A stretch of 9,196 bases of DNA from Candidatus Cloacimonadota bacterium (GCA_023230175.1 JALNXV010000119.1:1-9196), one strand, 5' to 3'; positions 1 to 6,931 are shown, numbered from the stretch's first letter. A program made the numbers and translations. The notes: generated from the letters alone by a model not told the origin.

Positions 1-757
1 AGAAGCCCAACGCATCGACGCCAGCTTCGGTATTGTAGTTAGCTTTCCAGCCGCCATCAGCAGTCCTTCCTAGGAAAGAACCGCCCGCCTGGACTAGCTT
101 AATCATAAACTTTTCTCCGATGCCTGATCCGCCGCCAAATATCCGGAGACTAATTCCTGATCTTGTGATGTTTCCGTTTTGGTCATACTTAACTATCTTC
201 GATGCATCATCGAGAAGCTCATCCCATGTCTGTGGAGCCTTTTCGGGATCCAGTCCGGCTTCTGCCATGACATCTTTATTGCAATACTGAACTCTTGCAA
301 TTCCTATATGCGGAACTCCATAGATTCTTGCTTCATTGTCATTGGGACCCTTGAATTGGTTGACAGATTTGACAAGGGAATCGAAATTCGCATTGACAAA
401 GTCGGAGATATTGTCGGGAGGAGTCGCCACAAGGCCAGCGTTTACATACATCGGAACAATATATTCTGATGTAATAAAGATATCCGGGCCAGAACCAGCG
501 GGGAGAGAAACTGCCAGTTTCTGTTCAAAATCTCTTAAATTCATTGTGGAGATTTCGACTTCTACATTAGGATTTTCAGCTTCATAATCAGCTTTTGCTC
601 TGGTGAAAATATCTTCCAGTGCTGGCCAGCCGCACCACAGTGAGATGACCTGCTTTTTCCCTGCTGTTTCCTTTTCGGCAGTTCCATTTGCAAAGGCAAT
701 TGAAATAGCCAGGACCGCTACAAAGAAGAAAGCAATCAGTTTCTTTGTTCGTTTCAT
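1..757 (-). CDS. ABC transporter extracellular sugar-binding protein (family 1 type), partial
   Basis: Periplasmic solute-binding component of an ABC importer, probably for a sugar or sugar derivative. The reading frame starts at ATG 757-755 behind a strong AAGGAG site and stays open for 252 codons to the window edge, so the C-terminal part is missing. Residues 1-23 form a Sec signal peptide (MKRTKK, a hydrophobic stretch, then A-F-A before N24). There is no lipobox cysteine, so signal peptidase I cleavage is expected. The mature part has features usual in family 1 binding proteins: an ISLWCGW first strand, a segment like YEAENPNVEVE, then GPDIFIT, YGVPH and a W-D-E-L motif. The frame is divergent from the NagB-NagA genes, and the permease genes would be expected to follow beyond the left edge. 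It probably imports the substrate of the neighbouring cluster; that link is inferred from position only. Family call is firm, substrate unknown. Confidence 0.88.
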   Translation of the reverse strand, partial: MKRTKKLIAFFFVAVLAISIAFANGTAEKETAGKKQVISLWCGWPALEDIFTRAKADYEAENPNVEVEISTMNLRDFEQKLAVSLPAGSGPDIFITSEYIVPMYVNAGLVATPPDNISDFVNANFDSLVKSVNQFKGPNDNEARIYGVPHIGIARVQYCNKDVMAEAGLDPEKAPQTWDELLDDASKIVKYDQNGNITRSGISLRIFGGGSGIGEKFMIKLVQAGGSFLGRTADGGWKANYNTEAGVDALGF

Positions 758-795
758 ATTGAACTCCTTTTTGCTGTTTAATAACAACTAATGAT

Positions 796-824
796 AGCAT
801 AAGGCGTGTTTTATATTCTGTCAA
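796..824 (-). promoter_or_regulatory. Sigma70-type promoter for the sugar-binding protein gene
   Basis: On the minus strand a perfect TTGACA (-35) lies at 824-819. A spacer of 17 bases leads to TATGCT (-10, four of six consensus bases) at 801-796. The expected start of transcription near 789 gives a leader of roughly 30 bases before the ATG at 757. It faces away from the promoter at 925. Prediction from sequence match only. Confidence 0.55.
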
Positions 825-924
825 TCTTTTTTTTGAGGATTAATCTACGATATATTTTTAGATAAAGGTTTATAAATAAAGGAAAAATATGGAATAATAC
901 AGAAGAAGTTTCTTATTTTTTTAA

Positions 925-956
925 TTGACAACTACCTTTTTATCCTTTAATATAAT
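925..956 (+). promoter_or_regulatory. Sigma70-type promoter for the nagB-like/nagA-like/aminotransferase operon
   Basis: A perfect TTGACA lies at 925-930. The -10 box is either TAATAT at 948-953 (spacer 17, four of six) or the perfect TATAAT at 951-956 (spacer 20). Transcription would start near 960, about 25 bases before the ATG at 985. Because the TTG at 925 belongs to this -35 box, it is unlikely to be the start codon of the gene downstream, although it is in frame. Confidence 0.6.
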
Positions 957-984
957 AACAAACGGCGTTAAAAAAGGGGTTGTA

Positions 985-1746
985 ATGAAAAAACTTTTCA
1001 AGGTTGATAATTTGTTTGTTCATCAGCTAGATGATGCTGAACAGATGGGAATATGTGCAGCATCCAATATTAGAAGGGATGTATTATCAATTTTAAAATC
1101 CAAATCCGAGATTAATATGATGTTTGCGGCGGCACCTTCACAGATTACTACTCTTAATTCATTGCTTGAGCTTGATGATATTCCATGGAACAAGATTAAT
1201 GCATTTCATATGGATGAATACGTTGGAATTTCGGAAAAAGCGCCTCAGTCTTTTCGGCACTTTCTAATTGATAACCTTTTTAGCAAGAAGCCATTTAAAT
1301 CTATTAATCTAATAGAAGGGGATTCAAGCAATGTAAACCAAGTCGTGCTTGATTATTCGCAAAAGCTTAAAAAAAACAAAATGGATATAATTGTTCTTGG
1401 AATTGGAGAAAGCGGTCATATTGCTTTCAATGACCCTCCATTTGCTAAATTCAATGAAAGTGAATTGGTCAAAGTAGTGGATCTTTCAGAGGTATCAAGA
1501 ATGCAACAAGTTCATGACAAATGCTTTGATAGCATTGAGAGTGTTCCAAAGCAAGCAATAACAGTAACCATTCCAGCTTTTTTTTCTGCCACAGTTCTTC
1601 ACTGTGTTGTGCCTTCATTGACTAAGGCGAAGGCAATCAAAAGGACTTTAGAGGGCGATGTTTCTGAGGCGTGTCCTGCTACGATATTACGAAAACACAG
1701 CAATGCCAGCTTGTATATAGATTCTGACAGTGCATCTTTGCTTTAG
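985..1746 (+). CDS. NagB-like glucosamine-6-phosphate deaminase/isomerase family protein
   Basis: Cytoplasmic sugar-phosphate isomerase/deaminase fold, 253 residues, the usual NagB length. The start is ATG 985, with AAAGGGG five bases upstream; an in-frame TTG at 925 was rejected because it lies in the -35 box. Visible signatures are FHMDEY (D77, matching D72 of E. coli NagB), PQSFRHFL, and GIGESGHIAFNDP at 139-151, with H145 matching catalytic H143. The E. coli active-site acids D141 and E148 are replaced by S143 and D150. The C-terminal part (CPATILRKHSNASLYID) is typical of a NagB-like subfamily that I recall from other bacteria, often annotated as glucosamine-6-phosphate isomerase or 6-phosphogluconolactonase. 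First gene of a tight operon with the NagA-like gene 12 bases downstream, which supports an amino-sugar phosphate substrate. Classical glucosamine-6-phosphate deamination is not assured given the substitutions. Confidence 0.85.
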   Translation: MKKLFKVDNLFVHQLDDAEQMGICAASNIRRDVLSILKSKSEINMMFAAAPSQITTLNSLLELDDIPWNKINAFHMDEYVGISEKAPQSFRHFLIDNLFSKKPFKSINLIEGDSSNVNQVVLDYSQKLKKNKMDIIVLGIGESGHIAFNDPPFAKFNESELVKVVDLSEVSRMQQVHDKCFDSIESVPKQAITVTIPAFFSATVLHCVVPSLTKAKAIKRTLEGDVSEACPATILRKHSNASLYIDSDSASLL

Positions 1747-1758
1747 AAGGAACTTGAA

Positions 1759-2871
1759 GTGGATATCTCTGCAGAAAACATTTTGTCTGGTGAAGCCTAT
1801 TCTTTTTCCATTGTTAATGGGATTGTCGAGAGTCTAAAGAAAATCCCGAATAAACAAGGGCTTGATTTCTATTGCCCTGGTGGATTCTGCGACACTCAAG
1901 TAAACGGTTATCTTGGAATGGATTTCAGTGATCCTGGGCTTACTGTTGAAATGGTGGATGCAGTATCAGAACAGATGAATGGAATTGGTACTTTTCATTT
2001 TTTTCCGACAATTGTAACGCGACCGCAAACGGTAATAGTTCAAAATATCAAAACCATTCTCAAAGAAGTAAAATCAAATTCGGTTGCGGGAAAATCGATA
2101 TCTGGAATTCATATTGAGGGCCCATTCATTTCACCTGTTGATGGTCCAAGAGGAGCCCACGATTTGAAATCTGTAAGAAAAGCAAGCATTGCAGAGTTTG
2201 ATGAATGGTTGACTGCATCTGAAGGATTATTGAAAGTAATTACAATAGCTCCGGAAATCGATGGGGCCATTGAACTAATAAAACATGCTGTCGAGAATGG
2301 GGTGGTCTGCTCTATTGGGCATTCTGCTGCAAACCAAAGACAAATTGATGAAGCGGTGGATTCGGGTGCTAGCATGTCGACGCACTTGGGGAATGGAGTT
2401 TATTCGCGTTTGGAGAGATTTGACAATCCTGTATTTTCGCAGTTAGCAAATCCTGGGCTTTCAATAGGTCTGATTGCTGATGGTGCTCATGTCGGAGCTG
2501 CACTATTAAAAGTTGTTTCGCTTTGCAGAAAAAGAAGTGAAATAGTACTTGTCTCGGATTTAGCTCCTATGGCGGGGATGAAAAATGGAACGAGAATGAA
2601 ATGGGGAAACATGAATGTGGAAATAGCCAGCGACAGTTCTGTCCGCCTTGCAGGTACTCCATATTTAGCTGGTGCCGGTTCCTCTCTTCTGAACGATGTT
2701 TTGAATTACAGTCATGAAACAGGGATGATTATGTCGGATTGTGCCAAAATGGCCACAATTAATCCCAAGATGATTTACAAACTTGACTGTGATTATTCGG
2801 AATTGAAACAAGGCAAGAAAGCAGAACTAGTTTTGTTTTCGAAAAATGGAATAAAAAAGGTTTGGAGGTAA
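1759..2871 (+). CDS. nagA: NagA-like N-acetylglucosamine-6-phosphate deacetylase family amidohydrolase
   Basis: Metal-dependent amidohydrolase, 370 residues, close to the usual NagA length of about 380. NagA enzymes remove the acetyl group from N-acetyl-amino-sugar 6-phosphates in the cytoplasm. The GTG start at 1759 is chosen because AAGGA lies seven bases upstream and the frame begins 12 bases after the previous stop. The metal and catalytic residues are in place: QVNG near residue 47, E120 in HIEGPF, H188 in IGHSAAN, H209 in STHLGNG, and the catalytic aspartate D267 in VSDLAPMAG. The late GTPYLAGAGSS segment corresponds to the family's GTLAGS motif. It is co-transcribed with the NagB-like gene and overlaps the ribosome site of the aminotransferase gene. 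Unlike its NagB partner it looks catalytically complete. Exact substrate (GlcNAc-6-P, GalNAc-6-P or other) cannot be read from sequence. Confidence 0.9.
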   Translation: MDISAENILSGEAYSFSIVNGIVESLKKIPNKQGLDFYCPGGFCDTQVNGYLGMDFSDPGLTVEMVDAVSEQMNGIGTFHFFPTIVTRPQTVIVQNIKTILKEVKSNSVAGKSISGIHIEGPFISPVDGPRGAHDLKSVRKASIAEFDEWLTASEGLLKVITIAPEIDGAIELIKHAVENGVVCSIGHSAANQRQIDEAVDSGASMSTHLGNGVYSRLERFDNPVFSQLANPGLSIGLIADGAHVGAALLKVVSLCRKRSEIVLVSDLAPMAGMKNGTRMKWGNMNVEIASDSSVRLAGTPYLAGAGSSLLNDVLNYSHETGMIMSDCAKMATINPKMIYKLDCDYSELKQGKKAELVLFSKNGIKKVWR

Positions 2872-2874
2872 TAT

Positions 2875-4173
2875 ATGAAGCTTGCAATTAATGGGGGAAA
2901 GCGTTCTTTTGATTCAGAACCAGAATCAATGTTTCATTGGCCTATTGTAACACAGGAAGATATTGATGCGGTTATTGATGTGGTGAAGTCAGGAACTATG
3001 AGCGGCACAGTCATAACCAAGCAATTCGAAAAAGAATTTGCTGCATGGATTGGCTCTGAATATGCTCTTGGCTTCTGCAACGGTACTTCAAGCATTGAAG
3101 CAGCTATGTGGGCATGCGGTGTTGGAGCGGGTGATGAAATCATTTGTCCCAGCATGACCTATTGGGCAAGTGCTGCACAGGCATTGAAATTGGGAGCTAC
3201 TGTAAATTTCTGTGACATAACTCCTGATACCTTGACGATTGATCCAAAAGATATAGAACATAGAATTGGCCCTAGGACAAAAGCTATTGTGGTCGTTAAC
3301 TACGCAGGTCACCCGGCTGATTTTGATTCGATTGTTCCAATTGCAAAAAAGCATGGAATAAAAATAATCGAAGACAATTCTCATGCTCAAGGAAGTCTTT
3401 ACAAAGGAAAATTCACCGGTACTATAGGTGATATCGGTGCCATGAGCCTAATGGCCGGGAAAAGTTTTGCAATTGGAGAAGCTGGAATAATCCTGACAAA
3501 CGACCGTGAGCTTTTCGAACGTGCGGTTTTGTATGGCCATTATGAGAGAACAGGAGTTCCATCGCGATTCAATCCTGTTGACAATGAGTTGTCTTATCCA
3601 GAACTGGCACATTTCAAGGGCATTCCAATTGGCGGAATGAAAGGCAGAATGAATCAGACTTGTTCGGCTATGGGGCGAGTTCAATTGAAATATTATCCAG
3701 ATCGAATAAAAGTGATTCAAGAATCAATGAATTATTTCTGGGATTGTTTGGCTGATCTTCCTGGTCTTCATCCTCATAGAGTGGATATGAACGAAGGGTC
3801 AACTATGGGCGGATGGTATTACCCACAAGGATTGTACCGGCGCAATGAACTCCGTGGGCTTTCTTCGGACAGATTCAGCAAAGCAGTTAACGCAGAAGGG
3901 ATTAAATGGTGCTTCCCCGGTGGCAACAGTCCTCTGCATATTCATCCTTTTTTCAATGAATCAGATTTGTTCCATATGGGGAAGCCGACCGCAATAGCAT
4001 TCGGGCAGCGTGATGTCAGGCAAAAGGCTGGAAGCCTTCCCGTATCAGAAAGCATTCATGAGATAACGGTTGCTGTGCCATGGTTCAAGCATTTGGAAAA
4101 GAATGTTATTCGTTCATATGCAGATGTTTTCAGAAAGGTGATAGAAAATGCTGACCAGATACCGTCGAAATGA
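2875..4173 (+). CDS. DegT/DnrJ/EryC1/StrS family PLP-dependent aminotransferase
   Basis: Fold-type I, PLP-dependent sugar or cyclitol aminotransferase family, 432 residues, somewhat longer than the common 370-400. The ATG at 2875 follows GGAGG at 2864-2868, which lies inside the last codons of the nagA-like gene, so the two are probably translationally coupled. Recognisable elements are NGTSSIEAA (69-77, cofactor phosphate binding), YAGHPADF, IIEDNSHAQGS with D167 (pyridine nitrogen contact), and SLMAGKSFAIGEAG with K196 as the expected Schiff-base lysine. These enzymes usually add an amino group to a keto-sugar using glutamate or glutamine in biosynthesis. Here the neighbours are catabolic, so it may run in the deaminating direction or act on a keto intermediate; that is inference. 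The subgroup resembles aminotransferases I recall from sugar-utilisation clusters rather than from O-antigen clusters. Confidence 0.88.
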   Translation: MKLAINGGKRSFDSEPESMFHWPIVTQEDIDAVIDVVKSGTMSGTVITKQFEKEFAAWIGSEYALGFCNGTSSIEAAMWACGVGAGDEIICPSMTYWASAAQALKLGATVNFCDITPDTLTIDPKDIEHRIGPRTKAIVVVNYAGHPADFDSIVPIAKKHGIKIIEDNSHAQGSLYKGKFTGTIGDIGAMSLMAGKSFAIGEAGIILTNDRELFERAVLYGHYERTGVPSRFNPVDNELSYPELAHFKGIPIGGMKGRMNQTCSAMGRVQLKYYPDRIKVIQESMNYFWDCLADLPGLHPHRVDMNEGSTMGGWYYPQGLYRRNELRGLSSDRFSKAVNAEGIKWCFPGGNSPLHIHPFFNESDLFHMGKPTAIAFGQRDVRQKAGSLPVSESIHEITVAVPWFKHLEKNVIRSYADVFRKVIENADQIPSK

Positions 4174-4174
4174 G

Positions 4175-4203
4175 TTGTGGTTGTTTGAAACGCATAATAT
4201 AAT
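4175..4203 (+). promoter_or_regulatory. Promoter of the ROK regulator gene
   Basis: A perfect TATAAT -10 lies at 4198-4203. Seventeen bases upstream is TTGTGG (4175-4180), which matches only the first half of the -35 consensus. The last base of the -10 is the first base of the palindrome at 4203-4223, so a protein bound there would cover the start of transcription. This gives the regulator its own expression in addition to any read-through from the aminotransferase gene. Confidence 0.5.
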
Positions 4204-4223
4204 CTATATATACTATATATAGA
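4203..4223 (+). promoter_or_regulatory. Palindromic operator upstream of the ROK regulator gene (probable autoregulation)
   Basis: Perfect inverted repeat with 10-base arms around a single central C at 4213: the left arm is TCTATATATA (4203-4212), the right arm TATATATAGA (4214-4223). It sits directly after the -10 box and about 37 bases before the regulator ATG, the classic place for an autorepression site. It is all A/T apart from the ends and centre, has no loop and no following T-run, so it is not a terminator. That the ROK protein is the binder is inferred from adjacency. Confidence 0.6.
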
Positions 4224-4259
4224 ATTTATAAGCATATTTGTTTGTTCGCAGGAGTTTGT

Positions 4260-5459
4260 ATGGATTTTCTGATTTCCGAGTCCTTTCGCAATCATGGTTT
4301 TAGACAGAAAGACATTGAAAAAGCTTTGATTTATGAAGCTATAGTTGATTCTAACGAAACAACAAGGAAACGACTCTATCAGGATCTTCGCATGAGACCA
4401 AACAACATTTCATTTGCAGTTCAAGAACTTCTTGATGGTGATTTGATTTATGAAGACAATCTTGTAAAGAATTCAAAACAGGGAAGGCCTGAGATACTGA
4501 TAAAACCAAATCTCGAAAAGCTAGTTTCAATTTCTATGTGGGTAGAATCCAGTCGGCTTGCAAGTGCAATCATTAACATCAAAGGAGAAAAGAAAAACAA
4601 ACAGGAAGTTGAGGTTCCATCGAATGTTTCAAATTCGCAGTTCTTGGGAATAGTGACGAAACAAATTGATCTGTTGCTGAATAACATCAGTGGAAGACAG
4701 CGTTTGCTTGGGATTGGACTTTCATTGCCCGGTGTTGTAAACCATTTTGATTCAAGATGGATTTTTAATTCTCGATGGCCAGATGTCAGAAATCTCGATT
4801 TTTCAAAAGTTTCTGATAGATATCAAGTTCCAATTTACCTTTGCCGAATGCTAGAAGCAGAATTACAAGCTATGGTTCTAAGGAGAAAACCGCTCCAAGA
4901 TAAGTCTGTGGTACTCCTTCATTGGGGGTACGGGATAGGGGCTGCTTTCTTCAGTGATGGAAAAGTTTTCCAATCCGGGTTTGGCAGTACTTTCGAAATA
5001 GGTCATATTAAGACAGCTTCAGTAAACTCAGAAAAGCAATGCACATGCAGAGAGACAGGTTGCTTGGAGACCATTGCTTCAGGCTGGGCGTTGTTTCCAG
5101 ATCTGGAGAAAAAATATGGAAAATTTTCAGAAAACGAAGCGGAAGTGGGCCAAAAATTAGCTGAAATCAATCCTGAAGATGAACCAGCATTAATAACTGC
5201 TGAAAAAGCAATTGCTCAGGCGGTAAACACCTTGGTTCGAATTGTTTATCCGGATGTGATTCTTGCTTATGGACCCTTTCTTTCCAACCCTGTTCTTCGA
5301 CAGCTTTTCTTCTCAGAGATAAAAAACCTTGTTCCATATTACATGAAAGACTATATAACACTTGAAGTGGTCGATGGAGAGCTAAGCAATCTGGATTGTA
5401 TTGGAAGCACGGTTGGATTCTTTAAAAGCAAACTACTTCAACTTTTGGTGGCTGGATAG
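4260..5459 (+). CDS. ROK-family transcriptional regulator (NagC/XylR type)
   Basis: DNA-binding regulator, 399 residues, normal for NagC/XylR proteins. The ATG at 4260 is preferred over an in-frame TTG at 4242 because AGGAG at 4250-4254 is placed for the ATG. Residues of about 23-63 form a winged helix-turn-helix, ending in the GRPEILIKPN wing (75-84). The rest is the ROK domain. The zinc site is intact: EIGH with H249, then C261, C263 and C268 in CTCRETGCLE. The ATP-binding DxGGT motif of ROK sugar kinases is absent (the matching segment near residue 90 reads SISMWVESS), and the catalytic aspartate region is replaced by MLEAELQAM, so it should sense a sugar ligand rather than phosphorylate it. 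It probably represses its own gene through the palindrome at 4203-4223 and may control the divergent promoters at 796-956. Its ligand is likely a phosphorylated amino sugar, by analogy with NagC. Confidence 0.9.
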   Translation: MDFLISESFRNHGFRQKDIEKALIYEAIVDSNETTRKRLYQDLRMRPNNISFAVQELLDGDLIYEDNLVKNSKQGRPEILIKPNLEKLVSISMWVESSRLASAIINIKGEKKNKQEVEVPSNVSNSQFLGIVTKQIDLLLNNISGRQRLLGIGLSLPGVVNHFDSRWIFNSRWPDVRNLDFSKVSDRYQVPIYLCRMLEAELQAMVLRRKPLQDKSVVLLHWGYGIGAAFFSDGKVFQSGFGSTFEIGHIKTASVNSEKQCTCRETGCLETIASGWALFPDLEKKYGKFSENEAEVGQKLAEINPEDEPALITAEKAIAQAVNTLVRIVYPDVILAYGPFLSNPVLRQLFFSEIKNLVPYYMKDYITLEVVDGELSNLDCIGSTVGFFKSKLLQLLVAG

Positions 5460-5491
5460 TTTAGCACTTCTTCTTTTCGAGATAGTTCTTT

Positions 5492-5502
5492 GCAATAATT
5501 GC
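5492..5502 (+). promoter_or_regulatory. Short palindrome upstream of the ceramidase-like gene
   Basis: GCAAT and ATTGC flank a central A, forming an 11-base perfect inverted repeat in the 80-base gap between the ROK gene and the ceramidase-like gene. A T-rich stretch follows. It could be a small operator or weak attenuator. No convincing promoter is seen in this gap: the TATAAG at 5519-5524 overlaps the ribosome site. The downstream gene is therefore most simply read through from the ROK gene. Confidence 0.25.
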
Positions 5503-5539
5503 TTCTTTTTCAAAAAAGTATAAGGAGTTTTAAAGCGGT

Positions 5540-6865
5540 ATGAAAAAAAATGCCTTGTTAATTGGGTCTGCTGAATCTCAGATTGAAATCAAGTTGCCTG
5601 CTATGTTAAATGGACACATCAATAGGAATAAGCCTGCTGAAGGTTTCATTGATCATCCTGAGATTCATCTAATTGTTCTGAAGGATGATTATGGTGAGCT
5701 TGTTGTTGTATCAATTGATGTTCTCGAAATTGAAACATCGGTTTGCTCTTTGATTAGACAAAGGATTTCTGGAATTGTAGGCGTGTCTGAAAAATCTGTA
5801 ATGATCAGCTGCACTCATGCTCATACTGTACCGGCTGCAATTCGTCTTGGACTTGTGGAAATGGATGAAGAATTTGTCAAAACACTTTCTGATCAAGTTT
5901 GCGGATTGGCTCTTAAGGCTGCTCATTCACTTGTTCCATGTTGTATGATGGCTTCAAAAGGTAATTGCATTGGAATAGGGATTAACCGGCGGAAAGAAAT
6001 CTGCGGGCAAATTTTAATGGCTCCGAATCCTGATGGGCCAAATGATACTAGTGTATTGACTTATTGGTTTTTTTCAAAAACATCGAAGCTGATTGCTTGT
6101 CTTGTCAATTTTAATATGCACGCGACAACTCTCGATGTAACGGTTTTTGAAGTATCTGCTGATTATCCACAATACATGAGAAGGAAGATTAATGAACAAT
6201 TTCCCTCTGCTAATATTCTTTTTTTCAACGGCGCATGTGGTGATATTCGTCCAAACCTAATCCAGGATGATGGTTCGTTCAGGGGAGGCTTTGAATCGGA
6301 TTTGGTCAGGATTGGATGTGAACTCGGTCAAAGCGTAATTGATTCTTTGAAAAATGCAAGTCTCGAAAAAGAAACCTGTTTGCAGGCAATCAGCAAGACA
6401 ATAGAATTAAAATACTCATATCAGGATGACAAAAGGCCAAGAAGGGTAATTGACAAAAACAGTTCAGAAGGACGGCAGATTGATCAGGGATTGATGGCTC
6501 AGGCTTTTGAAAAATGGGAACAAGAGAGAGTGTCAAGCCGGATAAAACCGGTTTCTGTTGGTTTTGAAATCCAAGGGTTTTCCTTGTCCACAAGAACATC
6601 GATTGTTGCACTTCCAGCAGAGGTCTTTGTCCAAACAGGAATGGAAATCAGAGAGAATAGTCCGTTTGTTTATACAATTGTATCAGGATATTCGAATGGA
6701 TCAGTTGGATATATTCCTAATGAAGAATCAATAAAGCAAGGGGGATATGAAGCTCAAGATGCATATAAGCTATATTATCTACCCGCTCCCTTTGTTCCGG
6801 AAACAGCGCATGAAATAATTGATGGAACTGAATCAGCTCTGAACCAGCTGTGTATGTTCAAATAA
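5540..6865 (+). CDS. Neutral/alkaline ceramidase-family zinc amidase-like protein, cytoplasmic
   Basis: 441-residue protein with the catalytic-domain signatures of neutral/alkaline non-lysosomal ceramidases, zinc enzymes that cut N-acyl amide bonds. All four expected zinc-ligand regions are present: CTHAHT (H93/H95), NFNMHATTL (H194), ALPAEVF (E361) and GSVGYIP (Y391). Family landmarks INRR, VSADYPQYM and FFNGACGDIRP (228-238) also fit. The length covers the catalytic domain only; secreted ceramidases of about 650-780 residues carry an extra C-terminal domain. There is no signal peptide (the N-terminus reads MKKNALLIGSAESQIE), so it acts in the cytoplasm, where bulk ceramide is an unlikely substrate. 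Start at ATG 5540; AAGGAG lies 12 bases upstream, a rather long spacing, and an in-frame stop at 5531 rules out an earlier start. Being last in an amino-sugar cluster suggests an N-acyl (or similar) bond in the imported sugar as the target; this is inference. Confidence 0.82.
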   Translation: MKKNALLIGSAESQIEIKLPAMLNGHINRNKPAEGFIDHPEIHLIVLKDDYGELVVVSIDVLEIETSVCSLIRQRISGIVGVSEKSVMISCTHAHTVPAAIRLGLVEMDEEFVKTLSDQVCGLALKAAHSLVPCCMMASKGNCIGIGINRRKEICGQILMAPNPDGPNDTSVLTYWFFSKTSKLIACLVNFNMHATTLDVTVFEVSADYPQYMRRKINEQFPSANILFFNGACGDIRPNLIQDDGSFRGGFESDLVRIGCELGQSVIDSLKNASLEKETCLQAISKTIELKYSYQDDKRPRRVIDKNSSEGRQIDQGLMAQAFEKWEQERVSSRIKPVSVGFEIQGFSLSTRTSIVALPAEVFVQTGMEIRENSPFVYTIVSGYSNGSVGYIPNEESIKQGGYEAQDAYKLYYLPAPFVPETAHEIIDGTESALNQLCMFK

Positions 6866-6931
6866 TCCGTTCCTTGGCAGTGCGACTATCTTCTTGGCTC
6901 TGATTGGTCTGCCTTGTTTACTTTTCTGAGG

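Noticed and set aside
588..824. Minus-strand open frame of 78 codons overlapping the start of the binding protein
   Set aside because: It is a different frame of the same strand over the signal-peptide region, has no recognisable features and lacks its own ribosome site, and the binding-protein frame is clearly real.
779..961. Nine-base direct repeat TAATAACAA at 779-787 and 953-961, close to both divergent start sites
   Set aside because: Low-complexity AT sequence in an AT-rich intergenic region; too short to separate from chance without comparison to other genomes.
961..969. AACG-G-CGTT palindrome just after the operon promoter as an operator
   Set aside because: Four-base arms that do not extend; noted only because of its position.
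4203..4223. Palindrome read as a terminator for the aminotransferase gene
   Set aside because: The stem is almost all A/T with a one-base loop and no T-run after it; its position on the -10 box fits an operator better.
4242..4259. Six-codon N-terminal extension of the ROK protein from TTG 4242
   Set aside because: The AGGAG at 4250-4254 lies inside the extension and is placed to serve ATG 4260; nothing suitable precedes TTG 4242.
4260..5459. ROK protein as a sugar kinase that would supply the missing phosphorylation step
   Set aside because: The N-terminal winged helix is present, while the ATP-binding DxGGT motif and the catalytic aspartate are missing, so it is a regulator.
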